Under the pieces are notes generated by a model. That model saw only the letters and a program-made list of their open reading frames with translations. It was not told the DNA's origin and ran no database searches. Source: Marinobacterium sediminicola (lineage in GTDB: Bacteria > Pseudomonadota > Gammaproteobacteria > Pseudomonadales > Balneatricaceae). Taken from it: DNA of 64,000 nucleotides. Where the stretch lies: contig NZ_CP092123.1 in NCBI RefSeq assembly GCF_022343685.1, positions 558,001-622,000 on the forward strand, read 5' to 3'. The position numbers and the translations under genes are program-made. Shown one piece after another: positions 10,633-20,202 of this stretch. Positions within the stretch are counted from its first letter, which is position 1. Each line of letters starts with the position of its first letter.

Positions 10633-13107
10633 ATGACTAAGAATTGGCAAGATAAAGACCCCAATGCCCAGCAGGAAGCTGAGAAATATGACCAGCCGGT
10701 CCCAAGCCGTGATTTCCTGCTCAATTTTCTTGAAAAGTGGGGGGCACCGATCAGCCACCCGCTGCTCTGCCGTGAACTCGGCATCGAAGATGAAGACGGT
10801 ATCGAAGGTGTTCGCCGTCGCTTGATCGCCATGTGCCGCGATGGTCAGCTGATCTCGAACCGGAAGGGCGAATATGGCCTGATCCGCAAGATGGACCTGA
10901 TCCCCGGGCGGGTGATCGGTCACCGAGATGGTTTTGGCTTCCTGCAGCCTGATGCCGGTGGTGATGACCTCTTTCTCAGTCCGCGCAACATGCGTGAGGT
11001 GTTCGATGGTGATCGGGTGCTGGTGCAGTCGATCGGTATCGATCATCGCGGTCGCCGCGAAGGCAAGATCGTCGAGGTCCTTGAACGCTGTACCACCAAA
11101 CTGGTGGGCCGCTTTGATGGTCATGGTGGCTTTGGCAGCCTGATCTGTGAAAACCAGCGCATCACCAACCAGGTGATGATCATCCCTGATCCGACCACCG
11201 GGCTGGAATACGAAGATGGTCAGCTGGTGGTCGCGGAGATTATCCAGCATCCGACCCGCAAGCAGCCGGCCCGTGCGCGGGTGATCGAAGTACTGGGTGA
11301 TCGCATGGCACCGGGCATGGAGATCAAGGTTGCCATCCACAACTATGAAATTCCGGACGAATTCCCGGACGAGGTGCATCAGCAAATTGGCGAGCTGACG
11401 CCTGAAGTGCGAGAAGAGGACAAACAGAACCGCTTTGACCTGCGTGACCTGCCCTTTGTCACTATCGACGGTGAAGATGCCAAGGACTTTGACGATGCGG
11501 TCTATTGTGAGAAGAAAACCTTTGGCGGCTGGCGCCTCTGGGTCGCGATTGCCGATGTCTCCTACTATGTGCGTCCCGACTCGCCGCTGGATCGTGAAGC
11601 CGTCAAGCGTGGCAATTCGGTGTATTTCCCGGAGTTTGTGGTGCCGATGCTGCCGGAATTGCTCTCCAATGGCCTTTGCTCACTGAATCCCAAGGTCGAT
11701 CGTCTGGCGATGGTGTGTGAGATGACGGTCAGTCGAGCGGGCAAGTTGTCCGGTTACAAGTTCTACGAGGCCGTGATCAACTCCAAGGCACGACTGACCT
11801 ATACCAAGGTGGGCGCCATGGTGGATCCAGACCATGAGGAGCACCAGCACTGGCGTCAGGAATACCGTGATGTCGTGCCGCATATCGAACAGTTGCACGC
11901 GTTGTACAAGTCGCTGCGCAAGGCGCGCGATGAGCGTGGCGCCATCGACTTCGAAACCGTGGAAACTCGTATCATCTTCGATCAGGTGCGCAAGATTGAT
12001 GAGATCGTGCCGGTACACCGCAACGATGCTCACAAAATGATCGAGGAATGCATGCTGACTGCCAACGTGGCAACCGCACGTTTCCTGGCCAAGTATGGTA
12101 AGCCGGCGCTCTATCGTATCCACGATGGTCCGAAGGAAGCCAAGCTGGAGAATCTGCGTGCCTTCCTCGGTGAGCTGGGTCTCAATTTGCCTGGTGGTGA
12201 CAGCCCGGAGCCGAAGGACTATCTGAAGCTGGCTGAAGCAATCGAAGGGCGGCCGGATCGCCACATCATCCAGACCATGATGCTTCGCTCGATGCAGCAG
12301 GCCGTGTACAGTCCGGATAATCATGGCCACTTCGGCCTTGCCTATCCGGCCTACACCCATTTCACCTCTCCGATCCGGCGTTATCCGGACCTGCTGGTTC
12401 ATCGTGCCATTCGAAGTGCCATCCACGCTGAAAGCAAGGTCAAGGGCGTTGAGCGTCCGAAGAAATTCCAGCCAAGTTCGGCGTTCAAGTACGACTACAG
12501 TCTTGAGCAGATGCTGGCGCTGGGTGAGCACTGCTCCATGACCGAGCGGCGTGCCGATGATGCCACCCGGGATGTGGTGGCCTGGCTCAAGTGTGAATAC
12601 ATGCAGAGTCAGATCGGTGAAGTCTATCCGGGTGTGGTTGCAGCCGTGACCGGTTTCGGGGTTTTTGTCGAGCTGGAAGATCTGTATGTGGAAGGACTTA
12701 TCCACATCACTGCGCTGCCCAGTGACTACTATCACTTTGAAGCCGCCAAGCAGCGCCTCGTGGGTGATCGGACTCGTCGTGTCTTCAAACTCGGCGACCG
12801 TCTGGATGTGCAGGTGGTACGGGTGGATCTGGACGAACGCAAGATCGACTTCGAACTCTCGGGTGAACAGGCTGCGACAAAGCCTAAAAAGCTGACGCAG
12901 CGAGAAAGGTTGGCGAAGGGACAGATTGAGGACGCTCGTCCCGCTCGCAAGAAGGGGCGTAGCCGCGGAAAAAAGCCTGAAGGGCATCATGGTGATGCCC
13001 CGAACAGGCGCTCTGCGGGAAAGGAGAAAAATGCCGCCACGCCCAAGCGCAAGAAAGCGCACAAACCCAAGCACCCGCCAAGAGCAAGGCAAAAACGCCA
13101 GGGCTAG
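10633..13107 (+). CDS. rnr: ribonuclease R
   Basis: RNase R is a 3'-5' exoribonuclease of the RNB family that degrades structured RNA. In 824 residues it has an N-terminal helix-turn-helix region, cold-shock-type OB domains, and the RNB core with GEDAKDFDDAVY carrying the catalytic Asp cluster (about 275-288). HFTSPIRRYPDLLVHR and a C-terminal S1 domain (about 655-740) follow. The tail is Lys/Arg-rich (KKGRSRGKKPE), typical of RNase R rather than RNase II. It stands alone after the secF terminator. Confidence 0.96.
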   Translation: MTKNWQDKDPNAQQEAEKYDQPVPSRDFLLNFLEKWGAPISHPLLCRELGIEDEDGIEGVRRRLIAMCRDGQLISNRKGEYGLIRKMDLIPGRVIGHRDGFGFLQPDAGGDDLFLSPRNMREVFDGDRVLVQSIGIDHRGRREGKIVEVLERCTTKLVGRFDGHGGFGSLICENQRITNQVMIIPDPTTGLEYEDGQLVVAEIIQHPTRKQPARARVIEVLGDRMAPGMEIKVAIHNYEIPDEFPDEVHQQIGELTPEVREEDKQNRFDLRDLPFVTIDGEDAKDFDDAVYCEKKTFGGWRLWVAIADVSYYVRPDSPLDREAVKRGNSVYFPEFVVPMLPELLSNGLCSLNPKVDRLAMVCEMTVSRAGKLSGYKFYEAVINSKARLTYTKVGAMVDPDHEEHQHWRQEYRDVVPHIEQLHALYKSLRKARDERGAIDFETVETRIIFDQVRKIDEIVPVHRNDAHKMIEECMLTANVATARFLAKYGKPALYRIHDGPKEAKLENLRAFLGELGLNLPGGDSPEPKDYLKLAEAIEGRPDRHIIQTMMLRSMQQAVYSPDNHGHFGLAYPAYTHFTSPIRRYPDLLVHRAIRSAIHAESKVKGVERPKKFQPSSAFKYDYSLEQMLALGEHCSMTERRADDATRDVVAWLKCEYMQSQIGEVYPGVVAAVTGFGVFVELEDLYVEGLIHITALPSDYYHFEAAKQRLVGDRTRRVFKLGDRLDVQVVRVDLDERKIDFELSGEQAATKPKKLTQRERLAKGQIEDARPARKKGRSRGKKPEGHHGDAPNRRSAGKEKNAATPKRKKAHKPKHPPRARQKRQG

Positions 13108-13120
13108 GATGGCTCTGGAT

Positions 13121-14458
13121 TCAACCGAAGTAGAGTTGTGCGGCTTCATCCAGCCGCACGCCGCTGTAGAGTATGGCTGTGCCCAGTAGCAGGGCCAGCC
13201 ATGCCAGAGGAATGGGTTTGTCGGCTGGATGCCGATACAGCCAAAGCCGATAGACGGCGGCAATCATCAATCCCTCCGCACAACCCGCCACTACGTCCAG
13301 TGGCCAGTGAACCCCCAGCATCGGCCGAGAAAGAGCGACCAGCAGAATGACGGGAGCTGCGAGCAGATAGCACAGGTGGCGGATGGCATGGTGACGGTTG
13401 TGTACTACCCAAACCACACTGAGTCCTACGAGTGCCGTTATGGCCGATGCGTGTCCACTGGGAAAACTGAAAGTGCTCAGTGCCGCGCCCTCGGGTCGGG
13501 GTAGCGCGAACGTCAGCTTCAACAGGTGGTTCAGACTCAGGGCGATGCCCACACCCAACAATACTCCCCAGCCCTGGTGCTGTTGATGGCGCCATTGTCC
13601 GTAAAGTGCACTCATCAGTGCCAGCGCCGCACAAAGGCCGGGATCCCCAGGCAGGGTGATGGCCAGTGCCCATAACGGCAGTTGTTGGCCGAACTGATGC
13701 AGCGGCTCCAGCAGTTGCTGGTTAAGGTAAGTGCCGGCCGGTGTCAGGCTCAGCAATGTGGCGCCTATAAAAAGGGAGCCTGAAAAAAACAGCATCAATA
13801 CTGGAGCGGGTTGCCAGTGCCCTGGCATCAACCGGCGGCAGTGTTGATAAAGACTGCTTTCGGGGTGCAGTTGACGGTGAATCTGTTGAACCATCAGCAG
13901 CAGAAATGCCAGTGCGGCCAGACTCCATAGCAGCGGAATTAGCTCACGGGGCAGAAGATGCATGCCGTGGCCGGTGAGGTAACCGGGCAGCAGGTAAACC
14001 GGAGCCCAGGCCAGAGCCGACAGCAGGTTGTAGGTCATGAACCGGGCTGTTGAAAGGCCGCAGCTCCCGGCAACAAAAGGGATGATAGGGCGAATCGGGC
14101 CAACGAAACGGCCAGTAACAATACTGAGGCCGCCCCAGCGGCGAAAGAATGCTTCACTGCGATCCAGCCAGTCAGGATGACGCTGAACCCACCCCAGTTG
14201 ACGTATGCGGGGTGCTGCATGCTGACCAAGCAGAAAGCTGAAGCCGTCACCCAGCACGGCGCCAACGAAACCGGCCAGCAGGCAGGCTAGGGGATCAACA
14301 CCACTTGAGCCTGCCGCGAAGGCCAGCCCAAACAACAGCGCGACGCCGGGTAACAAAAGGCCGACAAACGCCAACGACTCCAATAAAGCTATCGCCGAGA
14401 TCAGCAACAACAGCAAAAAAGGTGACGGGCTAAGGGTTGTGAGCAGGCTCTCCAGCAC
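13121..14458 (-). CDS. DedA-PAP2 fusion membrane protein
   Basis: This 445-residue polytopic protein joins two families. The N-terminal half (about 1-200) is a DedA/VTT domain (LGDGFSFLLGQH, TGRFVGPIRPIIPFVAG), a family linked to lipid flipping and envelope stress. The C-terminal half (about 230-430) is a PAP2 phosphatase with LKLTFALPRP, FPSGHAS and SRPMLGVHWPLDV, containing the catalytic Arg and His residues. The likely role is dephosphorylation of a lipid such as undecaprenyl pyrophosphate or phosphatidate coupled to its movement; this is inference. It converges with rnr. Confidence 0.9.
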   Translation of the reverse strand: MLESLLTTLSPSPFLLLLLISAIALLESLAFVGLLLPGVALLFGLAFAAGSSGVDPLACLLAGFVGAVLGDGFSFLLGQHAAPRIRQLGWVQRHPDWLDRSEAFFRRWGGLSIVTGRFVGPIRPIIPFVAGSCGLSTARFMTYNLLSALAWAPVYLLPGYLTGHGMHLLPRELIPLLWSLAALAFLLLMVQQIHRQLHPESSLYQHCRRLMPGHWQPAPVLMLFFSGSLFIGATLLSLTPAGTYLNQQLLEPLHQFGQQLPLWALAITLPGDPGLCAALALMSALYGQWRHQQHQGWGVLLGVGIALSLNHLLKLTFALPRPEGAALSTFSFPSGHASAITALVGLSVVWVVHNRHHAIRHLCYLLAAPVILLVALSRPMLGVHWPLDVVAGCAEGLMIAAVYRLWLYRHPADKPIPLAWLALLLGTAILYSGVRLDEAAQLYFG

Positions 14459-14574
14459 GGTATGGATCTCGGATAGATTGACGGCTGTGACAATGCGGGG
14501 GTGGTACTCCCTCTGATATAATTGCAGCCCAGTGCTGGCTTTACCAGCGATGCCTCATTTAACGGAAGGGTGCG

Positions 14575-15792
14575 ATGAACGAAATCATCCTGCTGACAGT
14601 ATCCGGTGACGACCGCCCGGGCGTAACCTCGGCTATAACCGGTATTCTCGCCCGCTACCATATCAATATCCTCGATATCGGTCAGGCGGTTATCCACAAC
14701 ACCTTGTCACTGGGCGTACTGATCCAGGTACCGACCGAGCTGGAATCTTCCCCGTTGCTGCGTGACGTGTTGTTCAAGGCGCACGAGATGAACATGCAGG
14801 TTCGCTTTGAACCGGTGGACGGTGATGCATACGAGCAATGGGTAGAAGGGCAGGGCAAGTCGCGTCATATCATCACGCTGCTCGCACGCCGCATCAGTGC
14901 GGAGCATATTGCTCGGGTAACCAGCATCGCTGCGGATCATGGGCTGAATATCGATAATATCAGTCGCCTTTCTGGCAGGATCTCGTTGCAGGAAGACAAC
15001 TGTCCGCGCACGCGTGCCTGTGTCGAATTCTCGGTGCGGGGTTTGCCGGCGGATGCAGGTGCTCTGCGCGAGGAGTTTCTCAAGGCCGCCAGTGATCTGG
15101 ATGTGGATATCGCCTTCCAGAAGGATGATATCTACCGCCGCAATCGCCGCCTGGTGGTGTTTGATATGGACTCCACGCTTATCGAGGCAGAAGTCATCGA
15201 CGAGCTGGCCAAGGAGGCGGGAGTCGGTGAGCAGGTGATCGAGATTACCGAAGCGGCCATGCGCGGCGAGATCGACTTCAACGAAAGCTTCAGACGCCGC
15301 GTCGCCCTGCTGAAAGGGTTGGATGCCGGCGTGCTGGAACGGATCGCCGAACGCCTGCCATTGACAGAGGGCGCCGCCGAGCTTGTGGGGCACCTCAAGG
15401 CCTTGGGCTTCAAGACCGCGATCCTGTCCGGTGGCTTCAACTACTTCGGGCGTTATCTGCAGGAGAAATTGGGCTTCGACTACGTGTATGCCAATGAGCT
15501 GGATATCAAGGACGGCAAGGTCACCGGTGAAGTGACAGGGCAGATCGTTAACGGTGAGCGCAAGGCACAGCTGTTGCGTGAAATCGCCGAACGAGAAGGC
15601 GTGTGTCTGGAGCAGACCATTGCAGTGGGAGACGGTGCCAATGATCTGCCGATGTTGTCCATCGCCGGATTGGGTATTGCCTTCCGTGCCAAGCCGCTGG
15701 TGCGCCAGAGCGCCAAACAGGCGATCTCGACGCTGGGGCTGGATGGCATTCTCTACCTGATCGGGTTCCGCGACCGCGACAGCCTGCTCTGA
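14575..15792 (+). CDS. serB: phosphoserine phosphatase with N-terminal ACT domains
   Basis: SerB catalyses the last step of serine synthesis. In 405 residues, two ACT-like regulatory regions (about 4-80 and 98-180) precede a HAD phosphatase core. The core has FDMDSTLIEAEVIDELA (catalytic Asp pair near residue 200), LSGGFNYFG and AVGDGANDLPML. The two-ACT form is normal in Pseudomonas-type bacteria and may sense serine. It is divergent from the DedA-PAP2 gene. Confidence 0.95.
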   Translation: MNEIILLTVSGDDRPGVTSAITGILARYHINILDIGQAVIHNTLSLGVLIQVPTELESSPLLRDVLFKAHEMNMQVRFEPVDGDAYEQWVEGQGKSRHIITLLARRISAEHIARVTSIAADHGLNIDNISRLSGRISLQEDNCPRTRACVEFSVRGLPADAGALREEFLKAASDLDVDIAFQKDDIYRRNRRLVVFDMDSTLIEAEVIDELAKEAGVGEQVIEITEAAMRGEIDFNESFRRRVALLKGLDAGVLERIAERLPLTEGAAELVGHLKALGFKTAILSGGFNYFGRYLQEKLGFDYVYANELDIKDGKVTGEVTGQIVNGERKAQLLREIAEREGVCLEQTIAVGDGANDLPMLSIAGLGIAFRAKPLVRQSAKQAISTLGLDGILYLIGFRDRDSLL

Positions 15793-15825
15793 AAGCAGGC
15801 GTGTTGACCCGGATCATCCGGGTCA
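15782..15825. terminator. paired hairpins between serB and the convergent FimX-like gene
   Basis: CCTGCT/AGCAGG surrounds the serB stop. TGACCCGGAT/ATCCGGGTCA (15805-15825) includes the stop of the opposite gene. No long T-run follows, so the second may be a compact bidirectional stop signal. Confidence 0.45.
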
Positions 15826-17958
15826 GTGCGAGTCTCCCGCGAAGAAGTCATAGTCCATCTGCTCCCGTGGCTGCTGCAGGTAGTAGCCCTGGATCAGGTG
15901 GACGCCCGCCGTATACAAATCACTGATCACGCTGGTGTGTTCCACCAGTGGGGCAATGATCAGCTTGTGCCGTGCATGGAGAGGTTCCAGCATGGCCCTG
16001 ATTGCATCCAGCTTGATCGTGCGGTCTTTCAGGTCCTGTATGTAGGATCCATCCAGTTTAATGAACTTGCTGTCCAGTTCACGGAGTACATGTTCAGAGT
16101 TCGGTGAGCTGCCGAAGTGCTTCAGGCAGACCTGACAGTTGAGCTGCTGCAGGGCCTGAGTGAAGCTGCGGACTTCCATCAGATCTACCGCGGCATCGCT
16201 CTCGCTGATCTGGAAGACCAGGTATTCGGCAGGTACGCGGGAGAGTCGCAGTTTGTCACTCAGCCACTCCAGAAGCTCTGCACTGCGCATGGACGGTCCG
16301 GAAAGGTTGATCAGTAGATGCACTCGGTCGCCCTTCAAAAACGCCTCAGAGAGCTTCTCCAGCGCTGTGGAGATGACCCAGCGGTCCAGTTCTATAAGTA
16401 CTTCTGGGTCGATGGCCTGGGCGATAAAGGTATTCGGTGACAGGGCTCTTTCGCTGTCACTGATCAGGCGCAGCAGTACCTCGTAATACTGGGACTGGCT
16501 GTTCAGTCGCAGCGGGACGACCGGCTGGAACAGCAGTCGGAAGCGATCCAGCTTGAGCGCGTTCAGCAGGCGCTTGCTCATTCTGGTATCGATGCTGGGC
16601 AGCAAGGCCTGTTCGCTCTGGTAAAGACTGACGCCATTACCGGGGCGGTTGCCGTGATGCAGGCTTTCGGCCGCCAAACGTGCCCGTTGCAGCAGTTGCT
16701 GTGGTGACGGGGCGCTGTCGTTGATCATCACTACGCCGATCGACACGGTGGTGTGGATGGCAGTTTTCTGCACCTTGCACACATGCGTGCTGACGCTGCG
16801 ACAGAGAGTATTGCTCAGAGCGAGTGCAATATCAGGGTCGGCGTTATGCATCAGGATGGCGAAAGTGTCGTCGTCCAGATGGCTGACCAGGTGTGCGCGG
16901 CTGACCTGCTGCTTCAGGATCGTGCTGATATCGCGCAGGATGAGTTCAATTCCCTCGGTACCCACTTCGCTGCGGATGACGTCCAGGTGGTCAAGTGTAA
17001 CCAGTACCAGACTGCGGTCCTGCCCGCCCCTGTGGGCGTTATGACAGGCGCTGTCCAGCGCCTGCAGAAACGCAGTCTGATTCCGCAGGCCGCTGAGAGG
17101 GTGTACTTCCTTGAAGATCTGTTCGGAGCTGTCGAGGCTGGTGGTGACTTCAACGCTCAGGCAGGGCTGCCCCTGAAATTCGGTGTGGTCGATGGTGAAA
17201 AGCGCGTCGAAGCGGGTCTGGTCGGGTCTCTCGGAACCGAGTGAGCGCTGTACGCGACTCCCGTCCTGGATACTCTCATGCAAGATCATGTCCAGGTCTT
17301 CACGGTATTGCGGTTGCATGAGCTGGCGCAGCGAATGATCGTGCATGCGTTCGCCGCTTTCATGACCAAACAGGTGAGCAAAACTGTCATTGGCATAGCG
17401 GATCAGGCCGTTATGTACGTAACAGATCGCCAGTGACGAATGCTGGACAAGGCGCTGGCTGTAACTGTTCAGGTGGCTCAGCTGGATTTGGGCCTGCAGT
17501 AACTCTCGACGGGTGTTCAAGGCATCAAACAGCTGCTGAACCGTCAGTAACAGCAATGCACTGTTGGCTTCAGGGATCACAGCCTGAATGCCGTCTCTGA
17601 GCCAAGGGGTCGGATCAGGGTAATCCTGGCCGGGCAGCAGCAACAATACCGGCAGGTCACGGTCCAGATGATGGAGTAGTGCCACGGTGTGTGTGGGCGT
17701 CAGTTCATCCGCATGGTGCTCATTTTCGGCCATGATGAGCAGGTCCCAGGTGCGTTTCCCCAAAGCCTCCTGCAGGCCTGAGAGGCTAGTGACAGCCTCG
17801 CCGCGTGGAGCAAAGCGGGCGGTGCGCAGTTGGTTCAGGATCTGGTCGGTCTGTGTGCTGTTACAGTGGGCAAACAGAATATTGATATTGCGTCTGGGAG
17901 AATCCTGCTGGGCACTTCGGGCCAGCGCACTGATGATCTCGTCGGATGAACCGCTCAT
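15823..17958 (-). CDS. FimX-like degenerate GGDEF/EAL c-di-GMP effector
   Basis: The 711 residues follow the FimX order: a receiver-like N terminus (about 25-150) lacking a clear phospho-acceptor Asp, PAS (about 165-285), GGDEF (about 290-440) and EAL (about 465-700). The GGDEF signature is replaced by DDDTF. EAL is EVL (YYEVLLRL), and the usual DDFG metal site is KHFG. Both enzyme activities should therefore be lost while c-di-GMP binding by the EAL fold may remain. In Pseudomonas aeruginosa FimX has this type of degeneracy and controls type IV pilus assembly. That role here is inference; no pilus genes are in the window. Confidence 0.85.
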   Translation of the reverse strand: MSGSSDEIISALARSAQQDSPRRNINILFAHCNSTQTDQILNQLRTARFAPRGEAVTSLSGLQEALGKRTWDLLIMAENEHHADELTPTHTVALLHHLDRDLPVLLLLPGQDYPDPTPWLRDGIQAVIPEANSALLLLTVQQLFDALNTRRELLQAQIQLSHLNSYSQRLVQHSSLAICYVHNGLIRYANDSFAHLFGHESGERMHDHSLRQLMQPQYREDLDMILHESIQDGSRVQRSLGSERPDQTRFDALFTIDHTEFQGQPCLSVEVTTSLDSSEQIFKEVHPLSGLRNQTAFLQALDSACHNAHRGGQDRSLVLVTLDHLDVIRSEVGTEGIELILRDISTILKQQVSRAHLVSHLDDDTFAILMHNADPDIALALSNTLCRSVSTHVCKVQKTAIHTTVSIGVVMINDSAPSPQQLLQRARLAAESLHHGNRPGNGVSLYQSEQALLPSIDTRMSKRLLNALKLDRFRLLFQPVVPLRLNSQSQYYEVLLRLISDSERALSPNTFIAQAIDPEVLIELDRWVISTALEKLSEAFLKGDRVHLLINLSGPSMRSAELLEWLSDKLRLSRVPAEYLVFQISESDAAVDLMEVRSFTQALQQLNCQVCLKHFGSSPNSEHVLRELDSKFIKLDGSYIQDLKDRTIKLDAIRAMLEPLHARHKLIIAPLVEHTSVISDLYTAGVHLIQGYYLQQPREQMDYDFFAGDSH

Positions 17959-18067
17959 GGTGTTCGCTCAGTCCTTGATATTCAATTCACCGGTCAAGCT
18001 TAAGGCCTTGAAGGGCGTCTGTCAGCTGGCAATTGAACAACGGGAGAGGATTGAGAAAAGGGAGCGA

Positions 18068-18142
18068 TGGCAGGGGTAGGAGGATTCGAACCTCCGCATG
18101 CTGGAATCAGAATCCAGTGCCTTACCGCTTGGCGATACCCCT
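18068..18142 (-). tRNA. tRNA-Gln (anticodon CTG)
   Basis: A 75-nt tRNA with encoded CCA. The anticodon stem CTGGA/TCCAG encloses TTCTGAT, giving CTG. The acceptor AGGGGTA/TACCCCT is fully paired. It is the last of four tRNAs transcribed together. Confidence 0.95.
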
Positions 18143-18150
18143 GCAGAGAA

Positions 18151-18227
18151 TGGTGGCAATAGCGGGACTCGAACCTGCGACCCACGCATTATGAATGCGT
18201 TGCTCTAACCAACTGAGCTATATTGCC
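18151..18227 (-). tRNA. tRNA-Met (anticodon CAT)
   Basis: A 77-nt tRNA with CCA. The stem ACGCA/TGCGT encloses TTCATAA. The D-arm AGCTCAGTTGGTTAGAGC and GGCAATA acceptor resemble elongator tRNA-Met rather than initiator. A lysidine-modified tRNA-Ile2 also has a CAT anticodon, but alternation with tRNA-Gln favours Met. Confidence 0.9.
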
Positions 18228-18235
18228 ACACAAAA

Positions 18236-18310
18236 TGGCAGGGGTAGGAGGATTCGAACCTCCGCATGACGGGATCAAAACCCGTTGCCTTACCGCTTGG
18301 CGATACCCCT
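18236..18310 (-). tRNA. tRNA-Gln (anticodon TTG)
   Basis: A 75-nt tRNA with CCA. The stem ACGGG/CCCGT encloses TTTTGAT, giving TTG. Outside the anticodon stem it is almost identical to the CTG copy at 18068, indicating duplication. Confidence 0.95.
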
Positions 18311-18326
18311 GCAATGTGTTGAAAGC

Positions 18327-18403
18327 TGGTGGCAATGGCGGGACTCGAACCTGCGACCCACGCATTATGAATGCGTTGCTCTAACCAACTGAGCTACATT
18401 GCC
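18327..18403 (-). tRNA. tRNA-Met (anticodon CAT), first of the array
   Basis: A 77-nt tRNA with CCA. It differs from the copy at 18151 only in the acceptor stem (GGCAATG here, GGCAATA there). It lies directly downstream of the array promoter. Confidence 0.92.
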
Positions 18404-18423
18404 GTGTGCTTTCAAGGCCGCGA

Positions 18424-18452
18424 ATTATTCCGTGAATTCGTATTTATGTCAA
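18424..18452 (-). promoter_or_regulatory. strong sigma70 promoter of the Met-Gln tRNA array
   Basis: TTGACA (18447-18452) and AATAAT (18424-18429) are spaced by 17 bp and followed by a GC-rich TCGCGGCC discriminator, typical of growth-rate-controlled tRNA promoters. Confidence 0.85.
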
Positions 18453-18480
18453 CAGCTTGAAAGCAAAAAAGTTAAAAATT

Positions 18481-19572
18481 TTACACGTTGAAGCGGAAGT
18501 GAATGACATCGCCGTCCTGCACGATGTACTCCTTCCCTTCGAGGCGCCAGCGACCGGCATCCTTCGCGCCCTGTTCGCCTTTGTGGGCGATGAAATCGTC
18601 GTAGCCGATCACTTCAGCACGAATAAAACCTTTCTCGAAGTCGGTGTGAATTACGCCGGCTGCCTGTGGTGCAGTGGCACCGATCTTGACGGTCCAGGCG
18701 CGAACTTCCTTAACACCTGCTGTGAAATAGGTCTGCAAGCCCAGCAGGCTGTAGCCCGCTCGAATGACACGGTCCAGACCCGGTTCATCCATACCCATCT
18801 CCTGCAGGAACTCGACTTTCTCGTCGTCCTCAAGCTCGGCAATTTCGGATTCCAGCTTGTTGCAGATCGCTACGACTTCGGCGCCTTCGGATGCAGCCAG
18901 TTCCTTCACCTGATCCAGGTGCGGATTGTTCTCGAAACCGTCCTCGGCCACGTTTGCGATATACATGGTCGGCTTGGTCGTCAGCAGGTGGAAACTGCGA
19001 ACCAGCTTGCGCTCGTTGTCGTCCAGTTCCAGTCCACGTACTGGCAGGCCTTCTTCAAGATGCGGAATCAGCTTTTCCAGCAGGGCCTTGGAAGCAACTG
19101 CTTCCTTGTCACCACCCTTGGCGGTGCGCTGTACGCGCTGCAGCTGCTTCTCGCAGGACTCCAGGTCCGCCAGGGCCAGCTCCAGGTTGATGGTCTCGAT
19201 ATCTTCCAGCGGGTGGATGCGGTTGGCCACGTGAATGACGTTGTCATCTTCGAAGCAACGAACCACATGTGCGATGGCGTCGGTTTCGCGGATGTTGGCC
19301 AGGAACTTGTTGCCCAGACCTTCGCCCTTGGATGCGCCCGCTACCAGACCGGCGATGTCGACGAATTCCATGGTGGTCGGAATGACCCGTTCCGGCTTGA
19401 CGATCTCTGCCAGTGCGTTCAGGCGCGGGTCCGGCATGGGCACAACACCTGCATTCGGCTCGATGGTGCAGAACGGGAAGTTTTCGGCGTCGATGCCCGC
19501 TTTGGTCAGGGCATTGAAGAGCGTAGATTTGCCGACGTTAGGCAGGCCGACAATACCGCATTTGAAACCCAT
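18481..19572 (-). CDS. ychF: redox-regulated ribosome-associated ATPase YchF
   Basis: A 363-residue Obg-family P-loop protein. GLPNVGKST (residues 8-16) is the Walker A box, and a coiled-coil insertion (about 125-210) and C-terminal TGS domain (about 280-363, ending VIHFRFNV) follow. YchF/OLA1 prefers ATP over GTP and binds ribosomes. It is downstream of pth as in related genomes, with a 21-bp gap. Confidence 0.96.
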   Translation of the reverse strand: MGFKCGIVGLPNVGKSTLFNALTKAGIDAENFPFCTIEPNAGVVPMPDPRLNALAEIVKPERVIPTTMEFVDIAGLVAGASKGEGLGNKFLANIRETDAIAHVVRCFEDDNVIHVANRIHPLEDIETINLELALADLESCEKQLQRVQRTAKGGDKEAVASKALLEKLIPHLEEGLPVRGLELDDNERKLVRSFHLLTTKPTMYIANVAEDGFENNPHLDQVKELAASEGAEVVAICNKLESEIAELEDDEKVEFLQEMGMDEPGLDRVIRAGYSLLGLQTYFTAGVKEVRAWTVKIGATAPQAAGVIHTDFEKGFIRAEVIGYDDFIAHKGEQGAKDAGRWRLEGKEYIVQDGDVIHFRFNV

Positions 19573-19593
19573 GCTTAGATCCTGTAGTTGAAG

Positions 19594-20181
19594 TTAGCCG
19601 TTGAAGCTGTGCAGTCGATTCATCGCCTTGGCCCATTCACCACTGACGGCCACAGGCAGGACATTCAAAGCTTCGTCGATCGCCGCCTGCGTTTTATCGC
19701 GTTCGGACACCGGTGCCTTGCTCAGGACAAAACCGGACACCTGAGCGGCGCTGCCGGGGTGGCCAATGCCAACACGCAGACGGTAGAAATTTCGGTCATT
19801 CCCCAGTTTGCTGATGATGTCGCGCAGGCCGTTGTGACCTCCGTGGCCGCCGCCCTGTTTCAGGCGTGCCGTACCCGGGGGGATATCCAGCTCATCATGC
19901 ACGACCAGTATGTCACTGGAAGGAATCTTGTAGAAATTGGCCAGTGCGGCCACTGCCTGACCACTGCGATTCATGTAGGTTGTAGGAATCAGCAGATGGA
20001 CCGGGAGGTGGTCGATGATCACCTTGCCATAGAGGCCGAAGAATTTCTTCTCCGGTTGCAGAGAGGTGTGCTGGTGGGCAGCAAGCTGCTCCACCAGCTC
20101 GGCACCGGCATTGTGGCGGGTTTGGCTGTATTCGGTCCCGGGGTTGCCGAGACCGACGATCAGTTGAATCCGGTCCTTCAT
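19594..20181 (-). CDS. pth: peptidyl-tRNA hydrolase
   Basis: Pth recycles peptidyl-tRNA dropped from ribosomes. The 195 residues start [26 protein letters not shown], with the catalytic His in TRHNAG, and contain HDELDIPPG and [13 protein letters not shown]. It follows rplY in an operon running to ychF. Confidence 0.96.
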   Translation of the reverse strand: MKDRIQLIVGLGNPGTEYSQTRHNAGAELVEQLAAHQHTSLQPEKKFFGLYGKVIIDHLPVHLLIPTTYMNRSGQAVAALANFYKIPSSDILVVHDELDIPPGTARLKQGGGHGGHNGLRDIISKLGNDRNFYRLRVGIGHPGSAAQVSGFVLSKAPVSERDKTQAAIDEALNVLPVAVSGEWAKAMNRLHSFNG

Positions 20182-20202
20182 GCCAGTGCCCGTGGTCTAC
20201 GC

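Noticed and set aside
11680-13263. Minus-strand ORF of 527 codons
   Set aside because: Antisense to rnr and the end of the DedA-PAP2 gene; RNase R motifs on the other strand are decisive.
18068-18403. Repeat cluster of non-tRNA origin
   Set aside because: All four units fold as tRNAs with anticodon arms and CCA ends.
18457-19578. Long plus-strand ORF of 373 codons
   Set aside because: It is antisense to ychF, which has a full set of family motifs; the plus frame has no recognisable domain.
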